Assembly (NCBI GenBank): GCA_014084085.1
Contig: NPFB01000095.1
Coordinates: 206,697-261,248 of the forward strand
Origin: Hondaea fermentalgiana
Lineage: Eukaryota > Sar > Bigyra > Thraustochytrida > Thraustochytriidae
Length of the DNA stretch: 54,552 nucleotides
Reading direction: 5' to 3'
Shown here in pieces: positions 36,725 to 45,345 of the stretch; position 1 is the stretch's first letter; every line of letters starts with the position of its first letter. The translations under genes and the position numbers were made by a program. Under the pieces are notes generated by a model. That model did no database searches, had not been told where the DNA came from, and was given only the letters and a program-made list of their open reading frames with translations.

Positions 36725-37894
36725 TCATATTTCAATCTCGAGTTGAACCTCGTCAATACCGTCATCAGTACTGGTGCTTTCCAGGGCAGCAACAACACGA
36801 GCGAATAGTGCACTTTGCGAACAGACGGGTGAATTCATGCCCCGCGATGAACTACGGAGCTTTTGCAGCGCCAATCTTCGCAATGCTGTGTCTTGCCGGG
36901 AGACAATTTCGAGCGAAGAGGTGAACAAGGTATCCTTGATCGGTGGCTTTGCGTTTGCAATCAAACGGAGGGCGAGATCCAAAACTTCCGCGTGCTCATA
37001 CTTGACAGCAAAGCGCATGGCCTGCGGCGCGAGCGTGGCGGATTCCGATGATGAAAACAAATTTGCAGCCCACAAAGCTTCTCGCAACCGTCTCGGAGAC
37101 CTCGAGGCTTTCGTACTTTGCAAAAGGAATCGTGAATAGGGTACAGCTTGCCCCATAAGCGGAGCGAGCGCACGTGCACGACTTGTCGCTTGCTCAAAGG
37201 TACTTGCTGATGCCTGACAGGCACGAGCGAGTTTAAAAAAATCATCAAGAGAATCTTGTACCTTGCGCGTTGGTTCATCATAGGCGAGCTCTTCCTTCCA
37301 CCATGACACAAGTAGCGCATGAGCATTTTCCAAAAAGCCTTCGCGAGCACAAGCTCCATGAAGAACGCGTAGGTGTTGCGCAAATAACGTCGAGCATTGC
37401 TTGATCGGGGTGCGACCGTCGATACAGGCATGAGCTCCTTTCCGTCCTGTCAAGGTACCCTCTTTTGTTTCGGACTTTGCTTCGTCATTACTTGACAAAA
37501 ACAAAGTGCTGGCATAGCCAAGTTCGAGAGCCAAACGCACAAGCGTGGCTGGGGCTTGTCGTCTGGTTGGCCAATGGAATCCAGAGCACGAGGTGTGCAG
37601 AAGTCGCAGTGCGTCGCGCGCGAGGATCAGCGCCCGTCGGCTGTCCTGGCCAGTGAGCTCTAAGAGGTCTTCGCCTCGGAGCGCGTCCCCATGCGCTCTG
37701 ATGAGAACCAAAAGAGCCCAAGCAAGCTCATCGTGAGTTTGGCCTTCATCTCCTTTACTTTCTGCCGCATTTGGGTCTCCAGCGAGGAGTTCGTGCTCAA
37801 GGTGAGAGAATGCACGCCTAAAGGCATCATTTTCGAGCCCGAGAAGTGCGCAACATTCTTGAGCTAGGCTAGGCCTTGACCTAGACCTGGACAT
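36725..37894 (-). CDS. unknown helical protein
   Basis: 389 residues from ATG 37894. Not recognised. Composition is even, with many Leu, Ala, Arg and Glu, and secondary structure appears all-helical. Repeating helix pairs (for example HLRVLHGACAREGFLENAHALLVSWW and MRFAVKYEHAEVLDLALRLIANAK) recall TPR or PPR-like solenoids without a clear consensus. It starts MSRSRSRPS. Codon use and GC look like the neighbours, and the frame is long and unbroken, so a real gene is likely. It diverges from the IQ coiled-coil gene. Confidence 0.62.
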   Translation of the reverse strand: MSRSRSRPSLAQECCALLGLENDAFRRAFSHLEHELLAGDPNAAESKGDEGQTHDELAWALLVLIRAHGDALRGEDLLELTGQDSRRALILARDALRLLHTSCSGFHWPTRRQAPATLVRLALELGYASTLFLSSNDEAKSETKEGTLTGRKGAHACIDGRTPIKQCSTLFAQHLRVLHGACAREGFLENAHALLVSWWKEELAYDEPTRKVQDSLDDFFKLARACQASASTFEQATSRARALAPLMGQAVPYSRFLLQSTKASRSPRRLREALWAANLFSSSESATLAPQAMRFAVKYEHAEVLDLALRLIANAKPPIKDTLFTSSLEIVSRQDTALRRLALQKLRSSSRGMNSPVCSQSALFARVVAALESTSTDDGIDEVQLEIEI

Positions 37895-38263
37895 GTTCTT
37901 TGCAGGATCAGCACAAGCACAAGAATATCTGTCAATCTCACGTCTTACACTGATGAACCTTTGATCTCGAAGCCTTGGGCATTTGCGCAGAGACCCAAAG
38001 TTCGGGAACGCAGCGAATGCAGCGACTCGAGATGCGGCCCGAGTTCTCGCTCCAAGGTCTCAAAACATGGTCCTCTGGGCCCGGCAAGACGGCCCGACAG
38101 CCTGACGTGAGTAAGTCCATGTCACCGGATATATTTCATTTTCACTCAAGACAAGGGTGCATGCCTGTTTGCTGCAGATTGCATGAGACCAAGGGGCAAT
38201 ACAGACAGAGACAAAAAGCGCGCGTGCGCCAGGAGGCGCGCGCAGAGTTTGCTTGCCAACGCG
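37895..38263. promoter_or_regulatory. divergent region with possible 5' UTR intron
   Basis: Between two divergent starts. A strong donor gtgagtaag at 38107 and an acceptor gctgcag ending at 38177 could mark an intron in the 5' UTR of the IQ coiled-coil gene. No reading frame joins across it into the coding frame, so it is not a coding intron. Confidence 0.4.
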
Positions 38264-39450
38264 ATGAGCGCCAACGCGCAAGCACGCGCCCCGCGCGAGG
38301 AGGACCCAGAATGGCGCAAGAAACTCAAGATGAAGAGTGCGACATCGCTCAAGCTCGGTCTCTGTCTGGACCCAAGAACCGTCGACGAGTGCATGGACTT
38401 GCAAAGCAAAAAGGGACGCATGTGGCGGGTGATGCGCGCCAAGCAAATGCAGCAGGCTCATCACCGCGACGCGGAGAAATTTGAGGCGTGGAGAGACAGA
38501 ATTGAGCACTTTTGTGAGTTGCGAGCTCTCTCTCTCTCTCTCTCTCTTGACATAGTTGCCTTGCACTAACGATTGCTTTCTTTTGTGCGCGCGAAATTTC
38601 AGATAAACGAGCGACATGGGGACCAGCTCCGAAAAACGAAGAGGCTGTGAAACGGGTGCGTGCCAAGCATTCGGGTCCCAAGGATGCCGAAGCTGAAGCC
38701 TCATTGCCATCGAAAACATTGTGGCACTACTACTATCATGGCGGTAAGACGCGCGCAGAACGCAGGACTGAAGCCACGCAGCGAATTGCGGAAATGCGTC
38801 GCGAGCAAGAGGCCAAGCTCGAGGCACGCCGCGAAGGCCACAAGAAGCGTCTTGCCGCATTTGCAAAACGAGGTCTCGCGCGAAGAGAAATGCTTGCACA
38901 ACGCCGCAAGGAACAGCAGCGACACTTGCGCCTTCCTGTTGTCCCACCCGAGGTACTTGCAACTAAGGCTGCACAGCAGGAACATTTGCTAATGGAAAAG
39001 GAAGCTCGCCAAGAGGCCGCAATTCAGATTCAGGCCGTCATCCGCGGTGGCCTCGCACGAGTTTGTTCTGCTCGACAACGTGGCCTTGCTGCGAATCGTG
39101 GCGACCTGCCTGAAGAGGAAACGAATCAAGAAGAGGCCAATGGGCATGAACAATCTAACGACGTTGATAATGAGGCACTGAACAATAGTATCAATGGCGC
39201 GAGCAAGATCGATGTCAATATTGGCGAAACCAGCAAGGTCGACGACAGCCATGGTGAGCAAAAGCTTGGCGACAATGAGAATAAGACTACTTCTTCTTTC
39301 GACGAGGACTCGATCATTGTGGACGACAAGAACTCCCAAAAGGACGATGAAGGCAAAGAGGCAATTGCAGAAGGCGACGCGTTCGAGGATAAGGAGTCTG
39401 TCTCCGAAAACGGAGACGAGAATTCCAAAGAAGAAACAAAGGAGACATGA
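38264..39450 (+). CDS. IQ-motif coiled-coil protein, 2 exons
   Basis: Exon 1 is 38264-38513, the intron 38514-38602, exon 2 38603-39450; 365 residues. An in-frame ATG at 38183 would add 27 residues. Donor GTGAGT and acceptor AAATTTCAG are both good and join in frame (phase 1) to give EHFYKRATWGP. Seen: charged helical N-terminus (EEDPEWRKKLKMKSATSL), a long Arg/Glu-rich coiled coil (KTRAERRTEATQRIAEMRRE), an IQ motif (AIQIQAVIRGGLARV, about 221-243) and an acidic, Asn/Asp/Glu-rich tail of about 120 residues. The family is not recognised; such proteins are often calmodulin-binding parts of the flagellum or cytoskeleton (inference). The intron contains a (CT)n run. Confidence 0.75.
38514..38602 (+). 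other. spliceosomal intron (89 bp) with a CT tract
   Basis: GTGAGT donor, TTTCAG acceptor. A CT microsatellite occupies 38525-38547, near the donor rather than at the usual polypyrimidine position. A 'cactaac' branch-point-like sequence lies at about 38565-38571. Confidence 0.88.
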
Positions 39451-39598
39451 CAAGTTGGTGGATAATCATAAAGAAATTCTGCTAGAAAAAAGTCAAGGTG
39501 AAACGAAGTGGCGGCAAGAGCTTGCTGTGACTAGCTTGTCTCTTCCTTTGGGTGGGAGCTTGGCAAATCAGAAGGGTACTTTTTCCAATGATTCATGC
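39451..39598. other. convergent 3' junction IQ protein / DPH1
   Basis: Short spacer between two 3' ends. No gene. Confidence 0.5.
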
Positions 39599-41050
39599 TT
39601 ACATGGCAGGCTCCTGTTTTGTGGCCACTTGCTCGGATTTATCATCGTCGTACTTTTCCTCGTGAAAGTTCGTCCAGGGGCCAGAGCCCTTACTGTAAAA
39701 ATCTTGCGGGTACACCTCGCGCCACTCTGCTTCGCCAAAAGCAACAAAGCATTCGTAAGGTGTCAAGAGAGGCTTGGAGAATGCCTCACCCCAGTCAATA
39801 GACAGACGAGGACAAGCAATTTGCACCCAGGCGTCGACTGAAGACTCTAACAAGGCCAGCTTGGCCGGGAAAACCTCTGACATGAGCAGGACAAAGTGTT
39901 CGCGGCCGTGCTTTTTTAATAGAGCCTCGATGCGGCGCAGGATTGCCGGGTTGCCCTGACGACCCAAGGTGCCAAGCACAATGGCCCAGCGCTTTGCGCC
40001 TTGCGCCTTTTCAATTTCGCCACGTCGCACCTTTCTCATCAAGGGAGTGTCGTAAGCCTCATGCGTGAGAACGCGGTCATAAGGGTTGTACCGGTAGGCG
40101 GGAATCTCTGGGTTGGCGATCATGGCGGACTCGAGGTGGAAACGTCCATCTGCAACGAAAACAAAGGCGTCGACAGCCTCGCCGGCGAGCGAGGGTGAAG
40201 TGCACCCAAGCACCTCACCGCGCGAGAGTGGTTTGGCTTGAGGAACGTGACTTCCACGCGGGTAATGAGCGTCTAGAAGCGTCTTGGCACGGTGCATGGC
40301 AGCTGCAAACTGGATCGTGCCCATCAGAGCAAGTCGGGTGTTTCCGCGGTCCGGAAAGGTGAGCTTGACGCACTCGACCAAGTGTTCGACGTCAATATCA
40401 ATATCAACAAAGACGTACATGACCTGAAGCTTTTCTCCAAAGGCATTCTCCTTGGCGGTGATGTCGATTGGGACCAGACAGGAGTGGCCATAATGGACCA
40501 TGAAATCGCAGCCAAGCGCACGCGCCGAGTAGTCGTCGATGCAGCAGGCCCCATAGGTGACGTCGGCCATGACAAGAGCTTCCTCAACGCCTGCGCACTG
40601 CTCAAAGATGTCTGCTAGCACACAGGCAAAGAGGAGAAGGCCCTCGGGCAGCTGGAGGGCCACGCGGCGCGCGCCGGCGCGCTTGAGTCTCCAGACCGTT
40701 TTGGCAACCTGAAAATTGTAATTGGCCGGGAGCTGCGACATGGCGTGTTTGAGCTCCGGGTCGTTGGCGATCTCGTCCGGGACCTGGCTCAGGGCCAGGC
40801 TGCGGCTCTTGCCAGCTCCCGCGCGGGCCCTCCTGGCAAGCTCGGTCCTGCTGCTCGCAGGCGCCTCGCCAGGTGCGGCAGTGGCTGCATCTTTGCGTCT
40901 CCGGCCCACGAACCTTCGCGGGCGAGGCGCCTCGCTGGCTGCGGCCGCAGCGTCGCCCATCCTCGATGCTCGCGACGGCTGCCCAGGTATGGCCTCTGCG
41001 TCGAGACCACCGAAGGCGAGTCTTCGTCTGCCCTGTGCTGTGCTTGCCAT
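39599..41050 (-). CDS. DPH1: DPH1, 2-(3-amino-3-carboxypropyl)histidine synthase subunit 1
   Basis: 483 residues from ATG 41050; ATG 40960 (453 residues) is also possible. Seen: a disordered N-terminus, then the family core: IPDE-like VPDEIANDPEL, LPANYNFQVAKTVWRL, LQLPEGLLLFACVLADI, and three conserved cysteine sites, TYGACCIDD (about residue 168), HYGHSCLVP (about 190) and ACPRLSIDWG (about 411). The three cysteines bind the radical-SAM-like 4Fe-4S cluster. Also DGRFHLESAMIANP and LGTLGRQGNP. Reaction: with DPH2 it transfers the 3-amino-3-carboxypropyl group of S-adenosylmethionine to a histidine of elongation factor 2, the first step of diphthamide synthesis, in the cytosol. Length and all motifs are normal. 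It diverges from the WD40 gene. Confidence 0.96.
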   Translation of the reverse strand: MASTAQGRRRLAFGGLDAEAIPGQPSRASRMGDAAAAASEAPRPRRFVGRRRKDAATAAPGEAPASSRTELARRARAGAGKSRSLALSQVPDEIANDPELKHAMSQLPANYNFQVAKTVWRLKRAGARRVALQLPEGLLLFACVLADIFEQCAGVEEALVMADVTYGACCIDDYSARALGCDFMVHYGHSCLVPIDITAKENAFGEKLQVMYVFVDIDIDVEHLVECVKLTFPDRGNTRLALMGTIQFAAAMHRAKTLLDAHYPRGSHVPQAKPLSRGEVLGCTSPSLAGEAVDAFVFVADGRFHLESAMIANPEIPAYRYNPYDRVLTHEAYDTPLMRKVRRGEIEKAQGAKRWAIVLGTLGRQGNPAILRRIEALLKKHGREHFVLLMSEVFPAKLALLESSVDAWVQIACPRLSIDWGEAFSKPLLTPYECFVAFGEAEWREVYPQDFYSKGSGPWTNFHEEKYDDDKSEQVATKQEPAM

Positions 41051-41305
41051 CCACACGGGCCACCACTCGAGTCGCTCCTTTGCCTCTTTTGGAATCTTGA
41101 GAACTATGTGAGGATTGCTCTTATGTACCAGCCCGGGACACGTGCTGCGCCTGACAGTGAGGCCAAACCCCCATCCATCTTCGATCTCGCCCTCGCGCGA
41201 TCGCGCGATCGCGCGGCAGGCCGGGAGGAGCGCAAGGCGCAAACAGCTCCTCCGCTACCTATACCTTTGTCTTCTCGTCGTTTCGTCGCCCCACGTACCG
41301 TCGCC
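41051..41305. promoter_or_regulatory. bidirectional promoter DPH1 / WD40 protein
   Basis: 255 bp between the two start codons, the shortest divergent gap in the window. It contains the palindromic tract cgcgcgatcgcgcgatcgcg at about 41197-41216. Whether this tract is bound by a factor is unknown. Confidence 0.5.
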
Positions 41306-42271
41306 ATGGGCCGCATCCAACACTGGGTGCGTGGCGTGGCGCAGTCCGCTGACCTCGTGCTGGCCGCCAGCGTTGACGGCTTCTTGCGCGTGTGGAGAAA
41401 GAAGGACGGCGTCTTGGTCTTGGAGATGAAGACGCCCAACAACAAGGCGGCCAACGCAGTGGCCGTGCAGGGCAAGCTGGCCGTATTGGGAACTGACGGC
41501 GGCGGCCTCTTGCTCATGGACCTGGCCACCGTCTCCGTTCTGCACGCTCTGGAAGGCCACACCGGCGGTGTCTACAGCGTCGTCTTCGACGGAAACGATG
41601 TTATTTCTGGATCGTACGACGAGACCATCTGTGTCTGGGACACGGTCAGCGGCCAAATGAGATCGAGGATCGACGTCGGGCAAAGGGTTTACGGCGTTGC
41701 AATTCACGAAGACTTGCTTGTGGCCGGGTTGAAAGACAACACCGTGCGCGTCTTCGACCGGGCTAGCGGCGACCCACGCCACGTCCTCACGGAGGCGACT
41801 AACGAGGTAACCGCGGTCGCGATCGATGCGCAGCACATGGTGAGTGGGTCCTGGGACTGCAAGGTGAGAGTCTATGCCGTGCCTTCCTTCGAGCTTGTCC
41901 ACGTGCTCGAAGGACACAACTACTCGGTGCGCTCAGTCGCGCTCGACAAATTTCGCATCGTGAGCGGTTCTGACGACAATACGATCAGAGTTTGGGACGC
42001 GCGCAGCGGAGACCTGCTGCATGTCTTGCAAGGACACGCCGACACTGTGCTCTCGGTCTCTCTCGCAGGGCAAGAGATCGTGAGCGGATCCTGGGACCAG
42101 AGCGTGCGCGTCTGGGACACGGAAATGGTCGCATTGGCGCGCGTACTCGATGGCACAGAGGCCGAGATGCCCATTTCAGAAATATTTGCAACGGAAACGG
42201 AATCGGATGCGAAGACGGAACAGGCAAATGAGAACCCGGCAGAGTCGCGCCCATTCTGTTCAATTTTGTAA
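41306..42271 (+). CDS. WD40 propeller protein with a C-terminal CaaX box
   Basis: 321 residues from ATG 41306. The frame is open upstream to 40745 but lies over DPH1, so it is rejected. Seen: seven blades, each with the WD40 pattern, for example VISGSYDETICVWDTVSG, MVSGSWDCKVRVYAV, IVSGSDDNTIRVWDARSG and IVSGSWDQSVRVWDTE; a short acidic linker; and the last four residues CSIL. This fits a CaaX box, with L at the last place favouring geranylgeranylation. Known: the repeats resemble those of Fbw7- and TRAF7-like propellers, but there is no F-box or RING. I infer a membrane-anchored scaffold. CaaX boxes are rare on free-standing WD40 propellers. Confidence 0.83.
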   Translation: MGRIQHWVRGVAQSADLVLAASVDGFLRVWRKKDGVLVLEMKTPNNKAANAVAVQGKLAVLGTDGGGLLLMDLATVSVLHALEGHTGGVYSVVFDGNDVISGSYDETICVWDTVSGQMRSRIDVGQRVYGVAIHEDLLVAGLKDNTVRVFDRASGDPRHVLTEATNEVTAVAIDAQHMVSGSWDCKVRVYAVPSFELVHVLEGHNYSVRSVALDKFRIVSGSDDNTIRVWDARSGDLLHVLQGHADTVLSVSLAGQEIVSGSWDQSVRVWDTEMVALARVLDGTEAEMPISEIFATETESDAKTEQANENPAESRPFCSIL

Positions 42272-42596
42272 CCTATTGAAAGGAAAGGAAAGGAAAGGAA
42301 AAGAGGTAGAGAAAAAAACTGGCTAGCGAACAAAGGGCGCGTCTTTCTGAGTTTCTACAAGCTTGGCGTGCTCGTCTTTTGTTTGACAGGAAGCGCGTTG
42401 TCGTTCTTCTGCAGTGACTGTAAATTGCTGGCTGCTTCATGTCAAAGAGCTGCTTTACCTAACTCGTAGGCCTACTAACCAACAAACGTAAACTTCTGAC
42501 GAGAGATGCACACCCCTTTTTGACCATCGTCAAGATGTTTTTACCTGCCACTACTCGGAAGGATACATACAAGCAAGAAGGGTTTGGCATCTCTGA
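42272..42596. other. spacer WD40 / TIR pseudogene
   Basis: About 325 bp, with an AAAGG pentamer array at 42281-42305 just after the WD40 gene. No gene. Confidence 0.45.
42281..42305. repeat. (AAAGG)n pentamer array
   Basis: Four and a half units in the 3' flank of the WD40 gene. Confidence 0.85.
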
Positions 42597-43266
42597 TTTC
42601 GCACCATCGTTCGCTTGTCTAGTGGTCGCGTTGATACCCATCGGCCCGGGAAGATCGCAGGCTGGCCTCTGGAGAGTTCTCGGGCCCAGACTGAGCCAGC
42701 ACAGCGCGCGCCCTCGGCTGCCAGCGTACGCGCTGGTGCTAGTCCAGCAGCCAAATCATTGATTGAAGATGAAAAGGACACGGGAAGCGTAAAAGAAGCG
42801 AACACTCCGCTCTTTGCTGGGCTTGAATACCATGTCTTTCTGAGTCATCGTCATGTTGACGCAGGCGACGCTTGCAACCTCATAGCGGAAAAGCTACGCA
42901 ACCGTGGACTCAAGATTTGGGTCGAACAAGAGATCGAGGGAAACCTCGCAGAGGATGCAATGAAGTGAGGCGTCCGCGAGTCCAAGTGCTATATGCTCTT
43001 CCTTTCCAAGACGGTGTTTGAGGGCGCCGTGAAAATGAAGCTGCAAACGGCACTTGGCCTTCCCAAAGGAGGAGACACTTATTCTGGTCGTGTACGAGAG
43101 CGATTCAAGCCGCATCGGATTTGCCCCTTTCTCCGAAAATATTGCCGCTGCTCCCGCATAGACCAAACATCTTTTCGACGGGAAAGAGTCTATGCCTTTC
43201 CGGCGTCGCATGTATTTGGCAGAGGCTTCTTACAAGGAGTTTATCAAGCGCATCAGGGCCGTTTAG
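42597..43266 (+). pseudogene. decayed TIR-domain gene
   Basis: A TIR domain starts at about 42826 (YHVFLSHRHVDAGD) and continues through LRNRGLKIWVEQEIEG to an in-frame TGA at 42966. Typical TIR sequence continues straight after the stop in the same frame (GVRESKCYMLFLSKTVFEG), so the stop is a lesion and not the end. Near 43062-43068 one extra base shifts the frame; the downstream frame again reads as domain sequence (LILVVYESDSSRIGF). It then meets TAG at 43159, continues (HLFDGKESMPFRRRM) and ends at TAG 43264. There is no ATG in the open frame upstream of the domain. TGA could come from CGA by a C-to-T change. Known: TIR domains mediate innate-immune type signalling, some as NAD hydrolases. 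Here the gene is presumably dead; sequencing error would need three independent errors. Confidence 0.8.
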
Positions 43267-43828
43267 CTAGTTGACACGACCGCCATAAGAATGAAAGTTG
43301 AAATTATTTTGCCTCGACACAATGGCCGGCAGGGACACTCTTTGTGTGACGGTCTCTTTGCACCGTGACATTTGCCGCGGCCGGGTCCCATGCTGCTGGC
43401 CTGAGCTGACCTGAACCTTTTTCCCTGGAAACCCAACAACATGACTGGCCGCGGCGTGGACAACGCGGACGCGCATTCTCGCCTTGAGCGATTTCTTCCA
43501 CTTTGCAGGTTTTTCCATCGCCACTTGCGCCGGCGGTATCCCACTTGCAAGCGACCTCGATATCCCACTTGCGCGGCGCGCGGATTGGGAGTTGTTCTGC
43601 GCGGCGAGGCAAAAGCAGAAGAAGACGAAGGAGAAGGAGTCCGCAGTCCGCTCGCACTCCTCGCATCGTCTCGCGAGGCGGGGCGAGGCGGGGCGAGGGC
43701 AGGCGTCGCGCCGCTCGCTCGCCCGCTCCCGCTGCGCGCTCCGCGGCCCCTCCGCGCGTGGCCCTGTCCGCGGCCCGTCGCATCGATCGATCAGTCGGCG
43801 GGGTGAAAACAATCCAAGGCGGCAGCCC
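43267..43828. promoter_or_regulatory. upstream region of zinc-finger gene
   Basis: About 560 bp of GC-rich DNA holding the promoter and 5' UTR of the C2H2 gene. The zinc-finger frame is open back to 43484 but only from a TTG codon and without recognisable content. Confidence 0.4.
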
Positions 43829-45028
43829 ATGAAGAGGACCCGCGCGAGGCGCGACGCCGGGTACGGGGGCGGCGCGGTGGCCGCGGAGGAAGATGGCGAG
43901 CCCCACGCCGATAACCCGGGAGACCAAGGCGTGCAAGATGTAGGGGCCGAATCCGCGGCCTCGGCGGGGCCGGGGGCGTACCAGTCGCAACAGTCGCTCG
44001 TGCTGTCCAGGAACCGCCGCTCGAGCAAAATCAAGGACAACGTGTGCTCGACGTGCGGCAAGGCCTTCCGGCACGCCAACGAGCTCCGACTGCACTGGGA
44101 GGTGGTGCACAATGGCGTTCGTTTTACGTGCAAAACTTGCGGCAAATCGTTCACGAGGAAATTCCACCTCGACACACACGTACGAACTACGCATGAAGGC
44201 CAGCGCTTCGCGTGCGAAATCTGCAAACGCGTCTTTACGCGCAAGAGTGACGTGCAACGCCACGTCCGCAGCATGCACGATCCCGTCACTTTCCAGTGTC
44301 CTTACGAGGACTGCAGCATGGAGTTCCACAATCGACGCATTCTTCGCGCCCACGTCGACAAAAAACACAACGGTCGCAAGTATGCGTGCCCAGACTGCAC
44401 CAAAAGCTTTGCGTACAAGGGGACGCTCACAGATCACATGAAATGGACGCACAAGGGCTCGTTCACGTGCCAGCATTGCTCGGAAAAATTCCCACTTCGC
44501 GGCGTCCTCGACGCTCACATCAAGGCTGTGCACCCAACGATTCGTTTCCAATGCTCTGTGTGTCCTAAAAGCTTTCCCACGGATGATCTCCTTCAAAATC
44601 ATGTCCAGGCTTCTCATTTTCGCAAGGTCGATTGCTCAATTTGCAACATGACCTTTACCGACGAGACTGCACTCTTGCAGCACATGAACGACACGCACCG
44701 GAATGCCAACATCGCGCCCTTGGTACATGACGAGGACCAATCGGAGGAGGAGGAGGATGAAGAAAACAATGACGATATCGCTCGCGACCCGTCTCAAGAA
44801 TCGAACCAAGCGCTCGATCAGGGTGACCATGTCGTGGACGACGAGGATGATGGTGACCTTGACACCAACACCCACCATCACAGCCGCAGAAGAAACAGCG
44901 GAAGATATGTGACGAGGAGGAGCGCTGGCAACAACGGCAGAGGTAATCTTGCTCCCGGGTCTGCCGGCGTCGGCGAGCCGCTTGTCCCGGAGACTGAAGT
45001 GAGTCTTGCCAAAGATTTTGTGCAGTGA
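43829..45028 (+). CDS. C2H2 zinc-finger protein with eight fingers
   Basis: 399 residues from ATG 43829. Seen: a disordered N-terminus of about 70 residues; eight consecutive C2H2 fingers (about residues 72-290), from CSTCGKAFRHANEL to CSICNMTFTDETAL, most closing H-x3-H or H-x4-H (HWEVVH, HVRTTH, HVRSMH, HVDKKH, HMKWTH, HIKAVH, HVQASH, HMNDTH). The linkers differ from the standard TGEKP. An acidic tail (Glu/Asp runs) and a basic RRRNSGRYVTRR stretch follow. Known of the family: arrays of this kind usually bind DNA; the fourth finger has CPYEDC, a four-residue spacing. The acidic tail could be an activation region (inference). A transcription factor is likely; its target is unknown. Confidence 0.87.
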   Translation: MKRTRARRDAGYGGGAVAAEEDGEPHADNPGDQGVQDVGAESAASAGPGAYQSQQSLVLSRNRRSSKIKDNVCSTCGKAFRHANELRLHWEVVHNGVRFTCKTCGKSFTRKFHLDTHVRTTHEGQRFACEICKRVFTRKSDVQRHVRSMHDPVTFQCPYEDCSMEFHNRRILRAHVDKKHNGRKYACPDCTKSFAYKGTLTDHMKWTHKGSFTCQHCSEKFPLRGVLDAHIKAVHPTIRFQCSVCPKSFPTDDLLQNHVQASHFRKVDCSICNMTFTDETALLQHMNDTHRNANIAPLVHDEDQSEEEEDEENNDDIARDPSQESNQALDQGDHVVDDEDDGDLDTNTHHHSRRRNSGRYVTRRSAGNNGRGNLAPGSAGVGEPLVPETEVSLAKDFVQ

Positions 45029-45345
45029 GGTCTCCATGTGCGTTTGTTTGTCAACCGCATCGGGTAAAAGTATGAGTGCAGACCGAGGTCTCAATTAAGA
45101 TTCTAATCATCATCATTTGATTTCAAACAAGTAACGCAAATCATGCGTGTCCAGGTCCACCTTTTTCGGCTCTTCTCCCGCGCGTAATTTCTTTATGTTT
45201 ACATGAGTGTGAACATGATTGACTCTCTTCATTCGATCAGTGATCGAGCGAGTGATTTTCGATTTCATAAGCAAAAAAGTTGTACGACGGCCACCTCCCC
45301 GCCTCCCTGGCCAGGCCGCGGCACGTCGCGAGACGACACAAGAGC
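45029..45345. promoter_or_regulatory. spacer zinc finger / kinase
   Basis: About 315 bp with the 3' UTR of the zinc-finger gene and promoter of the kinase. AT-rich in its first half. No gene or motif. Confidence 0.4.

Noticed and set aside
38107..38177. Coding intron upstream of the IQ coiled-coil start
   Set aside because: The splice sites look good, but no frame joins across them without a stop; kept only as a possible 5' UTR intron.
38060..38962. Minus-strand ORF of 300 codons
   Set aside because: Antisense to both exons and the intron of the IQ coiled-coil gene, which has clean splice sites and protein-like content.
42963..42975. Splice donor (AA/GTGAGG) at the TIR stop
   Set aside because: TIR sequence continues directly after the stop in the same frame, so removing it as intron would delete domain sequence.
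43304..44617. Minus-strand ORF of 437 codons
   Set aside because: Antisense to the eight-finger C2H2 gene, which has clear motifs.
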